A stretch of 13,051 nt of DNA from Bordetella parapertussis (GTDB taxonomy: Bacteria; Pseudomonadota; Gammaproteobacteria; Burkholderiales; Burkholderiaceae_C). The stretch spans positions 1 through 13,051 of the forward strand of contig CAMCWS010000061.1 of assembly GCA_945882755.1 (NCBI GenBank). The letters run 5' to 3'. Below are positions 1 through 6,364 of the stretch, piece by piece (position 1 is the first letter of the stretch; every line of letters starts with the position of its first letter). The position numbers and the translations under genes are program-made. The notes under the pieces are model-generated. The model was not told the DNA's origin, did not search any database, and was given only the letters and a program-made list of their open reading frames with translations.

Positions 1-321
1 CGCGGCCAAGTGCTGTGCAAGCCCGGCTCCATCAAGCCCCACACGCACTTCACGGCTGAGATTTATGTGTTGAGCAAGGATGAGGGCGGACGCCATACAC
101 CTTTCTTCAACAACTACCGTCCCCAGTTTTACTTCCGCACCACGGACGTGACCGGTGCGATCGAGTTGCCTGAAGGCAAAGAGATGGTGATGCCTGGTGA
201 CAACGTGTCGATCACGGTGAAGTTGATCCACCCGATTGCGATGGAAGAAGGCTTGCGCTTTGCTATCCGCGAGGGCGGCAAAACCGTCGGCGCTGGCGTT
301 GTTGCCAAGATCATTGCTTAA
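1..321 (+). CDS. tuf: Elongation factor Tu, C-terminal part (5' end outside window)
   Basis: EF-Tu is the GTPase that delivers aminoacyl-tRNA to the ribosomal A site. The window opens in frame inside the gene, and 106 residues plus a TAA stop are present. They cover the end of domain II and nearly all of domain III. Recognisable conserved blocks are [59 protein letters not shown] and the ending GAGVVAKI. The GTPase domain (G1-G5 motifs) lies upstream of the window. The stop codon overlaps the Shine-Dalgarno of rpsJ (AAGGA just before its ATG), so tuf and rpsJ are almost certainly co-transcribed, as in the str-S10 arrangement. Proteobacteria often carry two nearly identical tuf copies, and this fragment cannot show which one it is. 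Identification is very secure. Confidence 0.98.
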   Translation, partial: RGQVLCKPGSIKPHTHFTAEIYVLSKDEGGRHTPFFNNYRPQFYFRTTDVTGAIELPEGKEMVMPGDNVSITVKLIHPIAMEEGLRFAIREGGKTVGAGVVAKIIA

Positions 322-330
322 GGAAAACAC

Positions 331-645
331 ATGTCAACCAAGCAAAAAATCCGCATCCGCCTCAAGGCCTTCGACTACAAATTGATCGACCAATCTGCTG
401 CTGAAATTGTTGATACAGCCAAACGTACCGGTGCGATTGTCAAGGGCCCAGTGCCTTTGCCTACCCGCATGAAACGCTTTGACATCTTGCGTTCACCGCA
501 CGTCAACAAGTCCAGCCGCGACCAATTGGAAATCCGAACTCACCAGCGCTTGATGGATATCGTCGACCCGACCGATAAAACCGTCGATGCATTGATGAAG
601 TTGGACTTGCCTGCTGGCGTGGATGTTGAAATCAAGCTGCAGTAA
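331..645 (+). CDS. rpsJ: 30S ribosomal protein S10
   Basis: S10 is a small-subunit head protein that also acts as NusE, the transcription antitermination partner of NusB. The 104-residue length matches the family (E. coli 103). Diagnostic blocks are [10 protein letters not shown] at the start, [22 protein letters not shown] in the NusB/ribosome loop region (residues about 40-61) and [13 protein letters not shown]. It starts 9 nt after the tuf stop with an AGGA Shine-Dalgarno. It is followed by an unusually long 187-nt gap before rplC, which separates it physically from the rest of the S10 operon and may let it be expressed mainly with tuf. Confidence 0.98.
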   Translation: MSTKQKIRIRLKAFDYKLIDQSAAEIVDTAKRTGAIVKGPVPLPTRMKRFDILRSPHVNKSSRDQLEIRTHQRLMDIVDPTDKTVDALMKLDLPAGVDVEIKLQ

Positions 646-696
646 GTAATGACAAAGTCATCGTCTTGGGCGGTGACTTGGTTCGAGTTGTAAAGA

Positions 697-719
697 AAAA
701 CTGGCAATGCGCCAGTTTT
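697..719 (+). terminator. Candidate weak intrinsic terminator/attenuator after rpsJ
   Basis: A perfect 9-bp inverted repeat, AAAACTGGC (697-705) and GCCAGTTTT (711-719), encloses a 5-nt loop. The 3' arm ends in four T residues, giving a small stem with a short U-run. It lies about 50 nt after the rpsJ stop. The GC core is only 5 bp and the T-run is short and is part of the stem, so termination would be partial at best. The 5' arm also overlaps the candidate -35 of the next promoter, so the dyad could instead be a regulator site. Confidence 0.4.
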
Positions 720-729
720 GCGCTACAAT
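701..729 (+). promoter_or_regulatory. Candidate sigma-70 promoter for rplC and the rest of the S10 operon
   Basis: CTGGCA (701-706, 4/6 match to TTGACA) is separated by exactly 17 nt from TACAAT (724-729, 5/6 match to TATAAT). Transcription would begin near 736, giving a leader of about 97 nt before the rplC ATG. The position, in the only long gap of the ribosomal cluster and just after a terminator-like hairpin, supports an internal promoter. The match was made by eye only. Confidence 0.45.
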
Positions 730-735
730 CTCAAG

Positions 736-756
736 CTCTGCGTAATTTGCGCAGAG
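736..756 (+). promoter_or_regulatory. Hairpin at the predicted 5' end of the rplC leader
   Basis: CTCTGCG (736-742) and CGCAGAG (750-756) form a perfect 7-bp stem with a 7-nt loop (TAATTTG). If transcription starts near 736, this hairpin caps the 5' end of the leader RNA. That placement could stabilise the message or form part of a ribosomal-protein autoregulatory leader. In E. coli, L4 represses the S10 operon through a leader upstream of rpsJ. No homology to that leader is evident here, so function is inference. Confidence 0.35.
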
Positions 757-832
757 AAATTATCAACCTTCTCTCATATACCAAACGCTGTTGCCAATTG
801 AAGTGACGGCGGTGAGAGTTTTGGAGAACAAC

Positions 833-1504
833 ATGAGTCAAAGCAACCGTTTGGGGTTGCTGGGCCGCAAGGTGGGCATGATGCGTCTGTTCACTGATGA
901 TGGGGACGCAGTGCCTGTCACAGTGGTAGATGTTTCTAACAACCGCGTGACCCAGGTCAAAACCCAAGAAAACGACGGCTATGTAGCCTTACAGGTCACA
1001 TTCGGCGCGCGCAAAGCTTCGCGTGTCACCAAGCCGCAAGCAGGACATTTGGCCAAGGCCGGTGTTGAAGCGGGCGAAGTCACCCAAGAATTCCACGTTA
1101 CCCCTGAAACCGCTGCGCAATACCCAGCTGGTTCTACTGTGCCTGTGACGGCTATCTTCAATGTCGGCGAGAAAGTCGACGTGCAAGGTACTTCCATTGG
1201 TAAGGGTTTCGCTGGCACCATCAAGCGTCACAATTTCCGTTCGCAGCGTGCCTCTCACGGTAACAGCCGTTCGCACAATGTGCCCGGTTCTATCTCCATG
1301 GCGCAAGACCCTGGCCGTGTTTTTCCCGGCAAGCGTATGTCTGGCCACATGGGAGACGAGACCATCACCACACAAAACCTGTCTGTCATTCGCATCGACG
1401 AAGGCCGTCAACTGATCCTTATCAAGGGTGCGGTTCCCGGCTCTAAAGGTGGTTTTGTCACGGTTCGCCATGCTATCAAGGCCGCACCTCAAGGAGTCAA
1501 ATGA
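833..1504 (+). CDS. rplC: 50S ribosomal protein L3
   Basis: L3 is an early assembly protein of the large subunit whose loop reaches toward the peptidyl-transferase centre. The 223 residues begin [14 protein letters not shown] and carry the family's central block [15 protein letters not shown] (about 121-135). The extended-loop segment [17 protein letters not shown] includes Gln158, equivalent to the glutamine N5-methylated by PrmB in E. coli. The ATG at 833 was chosen because GGAG lies 6 nt upstream and its protein starts as relatives do. The frame stays open upstream to a TTG at 791, but that would add residues unlike the family. It is the first gene after the 187-nt gap, and its TGA overlaps the rplD ATG. 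Confidence 0.97.
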   Translation: MSQSNRLGLLGRKVGMMRLFTDDGDAVPVTVVDVSNNRVTQVKTQENDGYVALQVTFGARKASRVTKPQAGHLAKAGVEAGEVTQEFHVTPETAAQYPAGSTVPVTAIFNVGEKVDVQGTSIGKGFAGTIKRHNFRSQRASHGNSRSHNVPGSISMAQDPGRVFPGKRMSGHMGDETITTQNLSVIRIDEGRQLILIKGAVPGSKGGFVTVRHAIKAAPQGVK

Positions 1505-2124
1505 TGCAAATCGAACTCCTGAATGACCAAGGACAGGCTGCTTCCAAATTCGATGCGCCTGAAACCCTGTTTGGTCGCGATTACAACGAAGACTTGATCC
1601 ATCAAATCGTGGTGGCTTACCAAGCCAATGCGCGTCAAGGCACGCGTGCCCAAAAAGACCGCGAACAAGTCAAGCACTCGACCAAAAAACCTTTTAAACA
1701 AAAAGGCACTGGTCGTGCTCGCGCTGGTATGACTTCTTCTCCCATTTGGCGTGGAGGCGGTCGCGCTTTCCCCAACAGCCCTGAAGAAAATTTCACCCAA
1801 AAAATCAACAAGAAGATGTATCGCGCTGGTATGGCGTCTATCTTCTCTCAGTTGGTGCGTGAAGGTCGTCTGGCTGTGGTCGATTCCATCAAAATCGAAG
1901 CCCCCAAGACCAAATTATTGGCGGCCAAGCTCAAAGCGATGAACCTCCAGTCTGTTCTGGTGATCTCTGAGGAGGTGGACGACAACTTGTACTTTGCGTC
2001 GCGCAATTTGGCCAATGTGTTGGTTGTTGAGCCCCGTTATGCCGATCCTGTTTCCTTGGTCCACTACAAGAAAGTGCTGGTCACCAAAGGCGCGATCGAC
2101 AAGCTCAAGGAGATGTTCGCATGA
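1501..2124 (+). CDS. rplD: 50S ribosomal protein L4
   Basis: L4 lines the peptide exit tunnel and, in E. coli, is the autogenous repressor of the S10 operon. The 207 residues contain the tunnel-loop signature, with [15 protein letters not shown] followed by the [10 protein letters not shown] segment. The C-terminal part (about 115-207) is the globular domain, with the conserved [11 protein letters not shown] and [12 protein letters not shown] segments. Two adjacent ATG codons (1501 and 1504) are possible starts. The first overlaps the rplC stop as ATGA, and the second gives the usual MQIEL start. AAGGAG inside the end of rplC serves as the Shine-Dalgarno. The overlap points to translational coupling with L3. 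Confidence 0.97.
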   Translation: MMQIELLNDQGQAASKFDAPETLFGRDYNEDLIHQIVVAYQANARQGTRAQKDREQVKHSTKKPFKQKGTGRARAGMTSSPIWRGGGRAFPNSPEENFTQKINKKMYRAGMASIFSQLVREGRLAVVDSIKIEAPKTKLLAAKLKAMNLQSVLVISEEVDDNLYFASRNLANVLVVEPRYADPVSLVHYKKVLVTKGAIDKLKEMFA

Positions 2125-2435
2125 GCACCACTAAATATGATGAGGGACGTTTGATGGCCGTGTTGTTGGCACCCATCGTCTCCGAAAAAGCCACCATGGT
2201 GGCTGAAAAATCTAACGCGGTGACCTTCAAAGTCTTGCAAAACGCCACCAAGCCCGAAATCAAAGCGGCGGTCGAGTTGATGTTCAAGGTTGAAGTCAAG
2301 GGCGTGTCTGTGGTCAATACCAAAGGCAAGACCAAGCGTTTTGGCCGCTCCATTGGTCGCCGCGATAACGTTCGCAAAGCCTATGTGACGCTCAAAGCCG
2401 GTCAAGAACTCAACTTGTCAGGAGAGGTGGCTTAA
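2121..2435 (+). CDS. rplW: 50S ribosomal protein L23
   Basis: L23 sits at the exit-tunnel mouth and docks trigger factor and SRP. The 104-residue length is normal. Family features are [11 protein letters not shown] near the N-terminus, [20 protein letters not shown] (residues about 36-55) and the [11 protein letters not shown] loop. The last block, [13 protein letters not shown], is also standard. It overlaps rplD by 4 nt (ATGA), which suggests coupled translation. Fifteen or so residues precede the usual core start, and Met12 is an alternative initiation site. The ATGA overlap with an upstream AAGGAG favours 2121. Confidence 0.96.
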   Translation: MSTTKYDEGRLMAVLLAPIVSEKATMVAEKSNAVTFKVLQNATKPEIKAAVELMFKVEVKGVSVVNTKGKTKRFGRSIGRRDNVRKAYVTLKAGQELNLSGEVA

Positions 2436-2437
2436 CC

Positions 2438-3262
2438 ATGGCAGTCATCAAAATGAAACCCACTTCACCTGGCCAACGTGCCGTGGTGAAAGTCACACGT
2501 GACCATTTGTTCAAAGGTGCAGCTTATGCGCCTTTGCTCGAACCGCAATTCCAAAAAGCAGGTCGCAATAACAATGGCCACATTACCACCCGTCATAAGG
2601 GCGGTGGTCATAAGCACCATTACCGTGTGGTCGATTTCCGTCGCTCCAAAGATGGCATTCCTGCCAAGGTTGAGCGGATTGAATACGACCCCAACCGTAC
2701 AGCGCACATTGCTTTGGTGTGCTACGCCGATGGCGAGCGTGCTTACATCATTGCCCCACGCGGCTTGGAAGTAGGCGCCACTATTCAAAGTGGTTCTGAG
2801 GCTCCTATCCGTGCAGGTAACACTTTGCCTATTCGCAATATTCCTGTTGGTTCGACTATCCACTGCATCGAATTGCGTCCCGGTAAGGGGGCTCAAATTG
2901 CCCGCTCTGCTGGTACATCGGCTACCTTGTTGGCGCGTGAAGGTACTTACGCTCAGGTGCGTATGCGCTCTGGTGAAGTCCGCAAAATTCACATTGAGTG
3001 CCGTGCAACCATTGGTGAAGTTGCCAACGAAGAACACAGCTTGCGTCAATTGGGAAAAGCCGGTGTCAAGCGTTGGATGGGTATTCGCCCAACCGTTCGC
3101 GGTGTTGCCATGAACCCAATCGATCACCCACACGGTGGCGGTGAAGGTCGTACCGGCGAAGGCCGCGCAGCAGTTGACCCATGGGGCAACTTGACCAAAG
3201 GCTACCGCACCCGTAACAACAAGCGCACGCAAGTCATGATCGTCTCGCGTCGCAAGAAATAA
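2438..3262 (+). CDS. rplB: 50S ribosomal protein L2
   Basis: L2 is a near-universal large-subunit protein needed for subunit association and peptidyl-transferase activity. The full 274-residue length is present (E. coli 273). Evident are the RNA-binding [17 protein letters not shown] stretch (45-60) and the OB-fold region with [12 protein letters not shown]. The C-terminal signature around [13 protein letters not shown] carries His230 and His232; the former lies where E. coli has the functionally important His229. The protein ends in basic VSRRKK. It starts 2 nt after rplW, and AGGAGAGG inside the end of rplW acts as its Shine-Dalgarno. Confidence 0.98.
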   Translation: MAVIKMKPTSPGQRAVVKVTRDHLFKGAAYAPLLEPQFQKAGRNNNGHITTRHKGGGHKHHYRVVDFRRSKDGIPAKVERIEYDPNRTAHIALVCYADGERAYIIAPRGLEVGATIQSGSEAPIRAGNTLPIRNIPVGSTIHCIELRPGKGAQIARSAGTSATLLAREGTYAQVRMRSGEVRKIHIECRATIGEVANEEHSLRQLGKAGVKRWMGIRPTVRGVAMNPIDHPHGGGEGRTGEGRAAVDPWGNLTKGYRTRNNKRTQVMIVSRRKK

Positions 3263-3272
3263 GGGTTAAACC

Positions 3273-3551
3273 ATGACACGCTCACTCAAAAAAGGCCCTT
3301 TTGTCGATCACCACTTGTTGGTCAAGGCTGAAAAAGCCGTTGCCACCAAAGACAAAAAGCCAATCAAAACATGGTCACGCCGCTCTATGGTTTTGCCCGA
3401 TTTCATCGGCTTGACCATCGCGGTTCACAACGGCAAGCAACATGTGCCGGTCTACATCACCGATCAGATGGTGGGTCACAAGTTGGGCGAATTTGCCTTG
3501 ACGCGTACCTTCAAAGGCCATCCGGCGGACAAAAAAGTCCAGAAGAAGTAA
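3273..3551 (+). CDS. rpsS: 30S ribosomal protein S19
   Basis: S19 lies in the small-subunit head next to S13 and contacts the A-site tRNA region. The 92 residues match the family length. Diagnostic are the N-terminal [11 protein letters not shown], the [13 protein letters not shown] core and the C-terminal [16 protein letters not shown] signature. It starts 10 nt after rplB with a modest AAGGG Shine-Dalgarno that overlaps the rplB stop. It lies in the standard S10-operon order between L2 and L22. Confidence 0.98.
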   Translation: MTRSLKKGPFVDHHLLVKAEKAVATKDKKPIKTWSRRSMVLPDFIGLTIAVHNGKQHVPVYITDQMVGHKLGEFALTRTFKGHPADKKVQKK

Positions 3552-3560
3552 GGAGCAGCT

Positions 3561-3890
3561 ATGGAAACACGTGCAGTCTTGCGAGGTGTGCGCCTATCGG
3601 TCGACAAAGGCCGTTTGGTTGCAGATTTAATTCGCGGCAAAAAAGTGGACCAGGCCCTCAACATCCTGACCTTCACACAGAAAAAAGCAGCGGGCATTGT
3701 TAAAAAAGTGCTCGAGTCGGCTATTGCCAACGCAGAACACAACGATGGTGCCGACATTGATGATTTGCGTGTCAAAACCATTTACGTGGAACAAGGCGCA
3801 ACCCTCAAGCGTTTCACAGCACGCGCCAAAGGCCGCGGCAACAGCATCAGCAAGCCCACATGCCATGTGTATGTGACGGTCGGCAACTGA
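3561..3890 (+). CDS. rplV: 50S ribosomal protein L22
   Basis: L22 contributes the beta-hairpin that, with L4, forms the exit-tunnel constriction. The 109 residues (E. coli 110) include the N-terminal helix region [20 protein letters not shown], then [20 protein letters not shown]. The signature [18 protein letters not shown] (about 76-93) is the tunnel-reaching hairpin. The rpsS stop codon overlaps a strong AAGGAG Shine-Dalgarno placed 5 nt before the ATG. Nothing is abnormal. Confidence 0.97.
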   Translation: METRAVLRGVRLSVDKGRLVADLIRGKKVDQALNILTFTQKKAAGIVKKVLESAIANAEHNDGADIDDLRVKTIYVEQGATLKRFTARAKGRGNSISKPTCHVYVTVGN

Positions 3891-3905
3891 AAGGTCTAGA
3901 AAAAT

Positions 3906-4799
3906 ATGGGACAAAAAATACACCCCACCGGTTTTCGCCTGTCGGTGAGCCGCAACTGGGCCAGCCGCTGGTACGCAAGCAACAAAGACTTCGCTGGCAT
4001 GCTGGCCGAGGACATCAAGGTACGTGAATACCTCAAAATCAAACTCAAGAGCGCTGCTGTCTCGCGCATCTTGATTGAGCGCCCTGCCAAAAATGCCCGT
4101 ATCACCATTTTTTCCGCACGTCCTGGCGTGGTTATCGGCAAAAAAGGTGAAGACATTGAAAACCTCAAGAAAGAATTGGCTGCGCGTTTGGGCGTGCCTG
4201 TTGCGGTCAACATCGAAGAGGTGCGCAAGCCCGAAATTGATGCACAGTTGATTGCTGACAGCATTACCCAGCAGTTGGAAAAGCGCATCATGTTCCGCCG
4301 TGCAATGAAGCGCGCCATGCAAAACGCCATGCGTTTGGGTGCCCAAGGCATCAAGATCATGTCTGCTGGTCGTTTGAACGGTATCGAGATCGCTCGTACC
4401 GAGTGGTACCGCGAAGGCCGCGTGCCACTTCATACTTTGCGTGCCGACATCGACTACGCAACATCTGAAGCCAAAACAACCTACGGCATTATCGGTGTGA
4501 AAGTTTGGGTCTACAAGGGTGACACCTTGGGCCGTAACGATGCACCTGCTGCACAAGAACCACGCACAGAAGACGAGCGCCGCCCACGCGGTCCTCGCCG
4601 TGACGCTCGCCCCGCTGGCGGCGACCGTCCACCCGCTCGCAGTGGCGCTCGTCGCCCTGCAGGCTCCAATGCCGCACCGGCGGATGGCAGCGATAAACCC
4701 GCTGAAGCCTCCGATGCTCCCAAAACCACCGTCAAGCGCGTCCGCAAGGTAGCCGCGCCCGCATCCACTGGCACGGCTGCGGACGGCAAAGGAGAATAA
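3906..4799 (+). CDS. rpsC: 30S ribosomal protein S3 with extended C-terminal tail
   Basis: S3 lies at the mRNA entry channel and helps the ribosomal helicase activity. The conserved core spans residues 1 to about 210: N-terminal [11 protein letters not shown], a type-2 KH domain with the [11 protein letters not shown] motif (75-85, GKKG loop at 78-81), and the C-terminal domain ending [13 protein letters not shown]. After that comes an 87-residue tail rich in Ala, Pro, Arg, Asp and Gly, containing [18 protein letters not shown] and the basic patch KRVRK. The protein is therefore 297 residues against 233 in E. coli. Burkholderiales S3 proteins are commonly extended here, but this composition looks disordered and variable. 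The Shine-Dalgarno (AAGGT, about 10 nt from the ATG) is weak for this operon. Confidence 0.97.
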   Translation: MGQKIHPTGFRLSVSRNWASRWYASNKDFAGMLAEDIKVREYLKIKLKSAAVSRILIERPAKNARITIFSARPGVVIGKKGEDIENLKKELAARLGVPVAVNIEEVRKPEIDAQLIADSITQQLEKRIMFRRAMKRAMQNAMRLGAQGIKIMSAGRLNGIEIARTEWYREGRVPLHTLRADIDYATSEAKTTYGIIGVKVWVYKGDTLGRNDAPAAQEPRTEDERRPRGPRRDARPAGGDRPPARSGARRPAGSNAAPADGSDKPAEASDAPKTTVKRVRKVAAPASTGTAADGKGE

Positions 4800-4801
4800 G
4801 C

Positions 4802-5218
4802 ATGCTGCAACCAGCGCGCCGTAAATACCGCAAGGAACAAAAAGGTCGCAACACCGGCATTGCCACCCGTGGCAACACCGTGGCGTTTGGTGACTTTGGC
4901 TTGAAATCAACCGACCGTGGTCGCTTGACAGCTCGCCAAATCGAATCCGCTCGCCGTGCGATTTCCCGTCACGTCAAACGTGGTGGACGTATTTGGATTC
5001 GCATCTTCCCCGACAAACCTATTTCCCAAAAGCCTGCAGAGGTTCGCATGGGTAACGGTAAAGGCAACCCCGAGTATTACGTGGCTGAAATTCAGCCCGG
5101 TAAGGTGTTGTATGAAATCGTGGGCGTGCCCGAAGAACTCGCGCGTGAAGCATTCCGTTTGGCTGCTGCCAAACTGCCTTTGCGTACCACCTTTGTTTCG
5201 CGCCTGATTGGCCAGTGA
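4802..5218 (+). CDS. rplP: 50S ribosomal protein L16
   Basis: L16 organises the A-site side of the peptidyl-transferase centre. The 138 residues include the N-terminal [28 protein letters not shown], and the conserved [15 protein letters not shown] loop. Arg82 is equivalent to E. coli Arg81, which the oxygenase RoxA/YcfD hydroxylates; modification here is not shown by sequence. It starts 2 nt after the rpsC stop, with AAAGGAG inside the last codons of rpsC as Shine-Dalgarno. Confidence 0.98.
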   Translation: MLQPARRKYRKEQKGRNTGIATRGNTVAFGDFGLKSTDRGRLTARQIESARRAISRHVKRGGRIWIRIFPDKPISQKPAEVRMGNGKGNPEYYVAEIQPGKVLYEIVGVPEELAREAFRLAAAKLPLRTTFVSRLIGQ

Positions 5219-5231
5219 TTCAGGAGACAAC

Positions 5232-5426
5232 ATGAAAACATCTGAATTACGCCAAAAAGACGCTGCTGGCTTGCAAACCGAAATCAAGGAATTGCAAAAA
5301 GCGCATTTCAATATGCGCATGCAAAAAGCCACGCAACAACTCAACAATACAGCGCAAATGAAGGTCACCCGTCGCAGCATTGCACGGGCCAAAACCATTC
5401 TGGCCGAACAACAGGCGAAGGAGTGA
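5232..5426 (+). CDS. rpmC: 50S ribosomal protein L29
   Basis: L29 is a small helical protein near the tunnel exit, beside L23. The chosen ATG at 5232 gives 64 residues (E. coli 63) beginning [10 protein letters not shown]. It is preceded by AGGAG at 5222-5226 with normal spacing. An earlier in-frame ATG at 5208 would overlap rplP and add an unsupported extension, so it was rejected. The sequence is two charged amphipathic helices, with [20 protein letters not shown] in the first half and [14 protein letters not shown] in the second, as expected for the family. Confidence 0.96.
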   Translation: MKTSELRQKDAAGLQTEIKELQKAHFNMRMQKATQQLNNTAQMKVTRRSIARAKTILAEQQAKE

Positions 5427-5430
5427 CACC

Positions 5431-5700
5431 ATGACAGAAGCCAAAAAATCACTCAAACGCACACTGATCGGTAAAGTCGTCAGCGCCAAACGTGCCAAGA
5501 CAGTCACTGTGTTGGTCGAGCGTCGTGTTAAACATGCGCTCTACGGCAAGATTGTGGGTAAATCAAGCAAATACCATGCGCATGACGAAACTGGTCAATA
5601 CCACTTAGGTGACGTGATCGAAATTACCGAAAGCCGCCCCATCTCTAAAACCAAAAACTGGGTAGCCACCCGTTTGGTCGAAAAAGCACCAGCGGTATAA
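5431..5700 (+). CDS. rpsQ: 30S ribosomal protein S17
   Basis: S17 is a primary 16S rRNA-binding OB-fold protein. The 89-residue product starts at the ATG at 5431, 4 nt after rpmC, with AAGGAG at 5418-5423. Family blocks are [20 protein letters not shown], the [16 protein letters not shown] segment and the C-terminal signature [18 protein letters not shown]. An upstream in-frame start region inside rpmC was not used. It is the last gene of the S10 operon here. A strong terminator follows and rplN, the usual next gene, is absent. Confidence 0.97.
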   Translation: MTEAKKSLKRTLIGKVVSAKRAKTVTVLVERRVKHALYGKIVGKSSKYHAHDETGQYHLGDVIEITESRPISKTKNWVATRLVEKAPAV

Positions 5701-5734
5701 GCCATATCGGATTGCATACAACACAATCTTCATC

Positions 5735-5763
5735 AAAATGGCCCACAATCGTGGGTCATTTTT
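5735..5763 (+). terminator. Intrinsic terminator after rpsQ
   Basis: AAAATGGCCCAC (5735-5746) pairs with GTGGGTCATTTT (5751-5762) around the loop AATC: 12 bp including one G-U wobble, ending in six T residues (5759-5763 plus the preceding AT context). This is a classic rho-independent terminator closing the S10 operon 35 nt after the rpsQ stop. Only 18 nt separate it from the peroxiredoxin ATG, so that gene needs its own promoter upstream of the hairpin or read-through. I could not find a convincing promoter in 5701-5735. Confidence 0.8.
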
Positions 5764-5781
5764 CATTTCAAGGAGAACAAC

Positions 5782-6288
5782 ATGATCAAAGTCGGCGACA
5801 CACTTCCCCACACCACCCTGATGGAATATTCCGAAGTAGAAGGCAACGGCTGCAGCATTGGCCCCAACCCTGTGGAAGTGGGCAAAGCTGCTGCGGGCAA
5901 GACCATTGCTTTGTTTGCCTTGCCAGGGGCCTTCACGCCCACCTGCTCAGCCAAACATGTGCCTGGTTACATGGAGAAGCACGCAGAACTCACCGCTGCA
6001 GGCGTGGATGAAATTTGGTGTATCAGTGTCAATGATGCTTTTGTCATGGGCGCATGGGGTCGCGAGTTGCATGCTGCAGGCAAGGTTCGCATGCTGGGAG
6101 ATGGCGACGCCGAATTCACCAAAGCCACTGGTTTAACTTTGGACCTGACAGGAAAAGGTTTAGGACTTCGCTCTAACCGCTACTCCATGTTGGTGAAAGA
6201 CGGAAAAGTCGTCACACTCAATATTGAAGGACCTGGCAAGTTTGAGGTCAGCGACGCAGACACTATGCTGTCGCAAACTCGGCACTAA
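5782..6288 (+). CDS. Peroxiredoxin, Prx5 (AhpC/TSA redoxin) family
   Basis: A thiol peroxidase that reduces hydrogen and alkyl hydroperoxides in the cytoplasm, probably with glutathione/glutaredoxin or thioredoxin as reductant. The 168 residues form a single redoxin domain. The active-site motif PGAFTPTC (48-55) places the peroxidatic cysteine at Cys55 with Thr52. The catalytic arginine is likely Arg133 in SNRYSMLV. Other Prx5 marks are the WCISVNDAFVMGAW block (79-92, with Cys80), MLGDGDAEFTKATG, and LNIEGPGKFEVSDAD near the end. No fused glutaredoxin domain and no signal peptide are visible. AAGGAG precedes the ATG at good spacing. It faces a CoA-transferase on the other strand, with only 20 nt between the stops. 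The electron donor cannot be told from sequence. Confidence 0.93.
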   Translation: MIKVGDTLPHTTLMEYSEVEGNGCSIGPNPVEVGKAAAGKTIALFALPGAFTPTCSAKHVPGYMEKHAELTAAGVDEIWCISVNDAFVMGAWGRELHAAGKVRMLGDGDAEFTKATGLTLDLTGKGLGLRSNRYSMLVKDGKVVTLNIEGPGKFEVSDADTMLSQTRH

Positions 6289-6301
6289 GAGTTAAGGAAA
6301 A

Positions 6302-6364
6302 GGCTGGGTTAAATTGCAGTTGCTTGGCGCAAAGCCTCGCACTGAGAAGGCTCAAAACCCAGCC
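6302..6364 (-). terminator. Candidate terminator of the CoA-transferase message, overlapping its last codons
   Basis: A perfect 9-bp inverted repeat, GGCTGGGTT (6302-6310) and AACCCAGCC (6356-6364), brackets 45 nt. Within this, CAGTTGC (6317-6323) and GCACTG (6339-6344) form a second stem with one bulge. On the minus strand the outer stem is followed by TTTTCC, as in an intrinsic terminator. The structure contains the stop codon and final codons of the CoA-transferase. The long interrupted loop makes it weaker than a canonical terminator. Confidence 0.4.

Noticed and set aside
791..832. Possible upstream TTG start extending rplC by 14 residues.
   Set aside because: The extension does not resemble any L3 N-terminus, while the ATG at 833 has GGAG at good spacing and gives the standard start.
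2465..3232. Minus-strand frame of about 255 codons opposite rplB.
   Set aside because: Fully antisense to a certain L2 gene, with no ribosome site or recognisable motif.
4536..4799. The rpsC tail considered as a frameshift or fusion with another gene.
   Set aside because: The frame is continuous, ends 2 nt before rplP, and supplies the rplP Shine-Dalgarno. Composition suits a disordered extension, not a misread neighbour.
3627..4910. Long open frame (about 427 codons) on the minus strand opposite rplV and rpsC.
   Set aside because: It spans several well-identified ribosomal genes, has low-complexity composition rich in Cys/Ala/Gly and no family look. It is a by-product of codon bias on the coding strand.
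5208..5231. Earlier ATG for rpmC overlapping the end of rplP.
   Set aside because: It lacks a suitable Shine-Dalgarno, and the ATG at 5232 follows AGGAG and gives the normal 64-residue L29.
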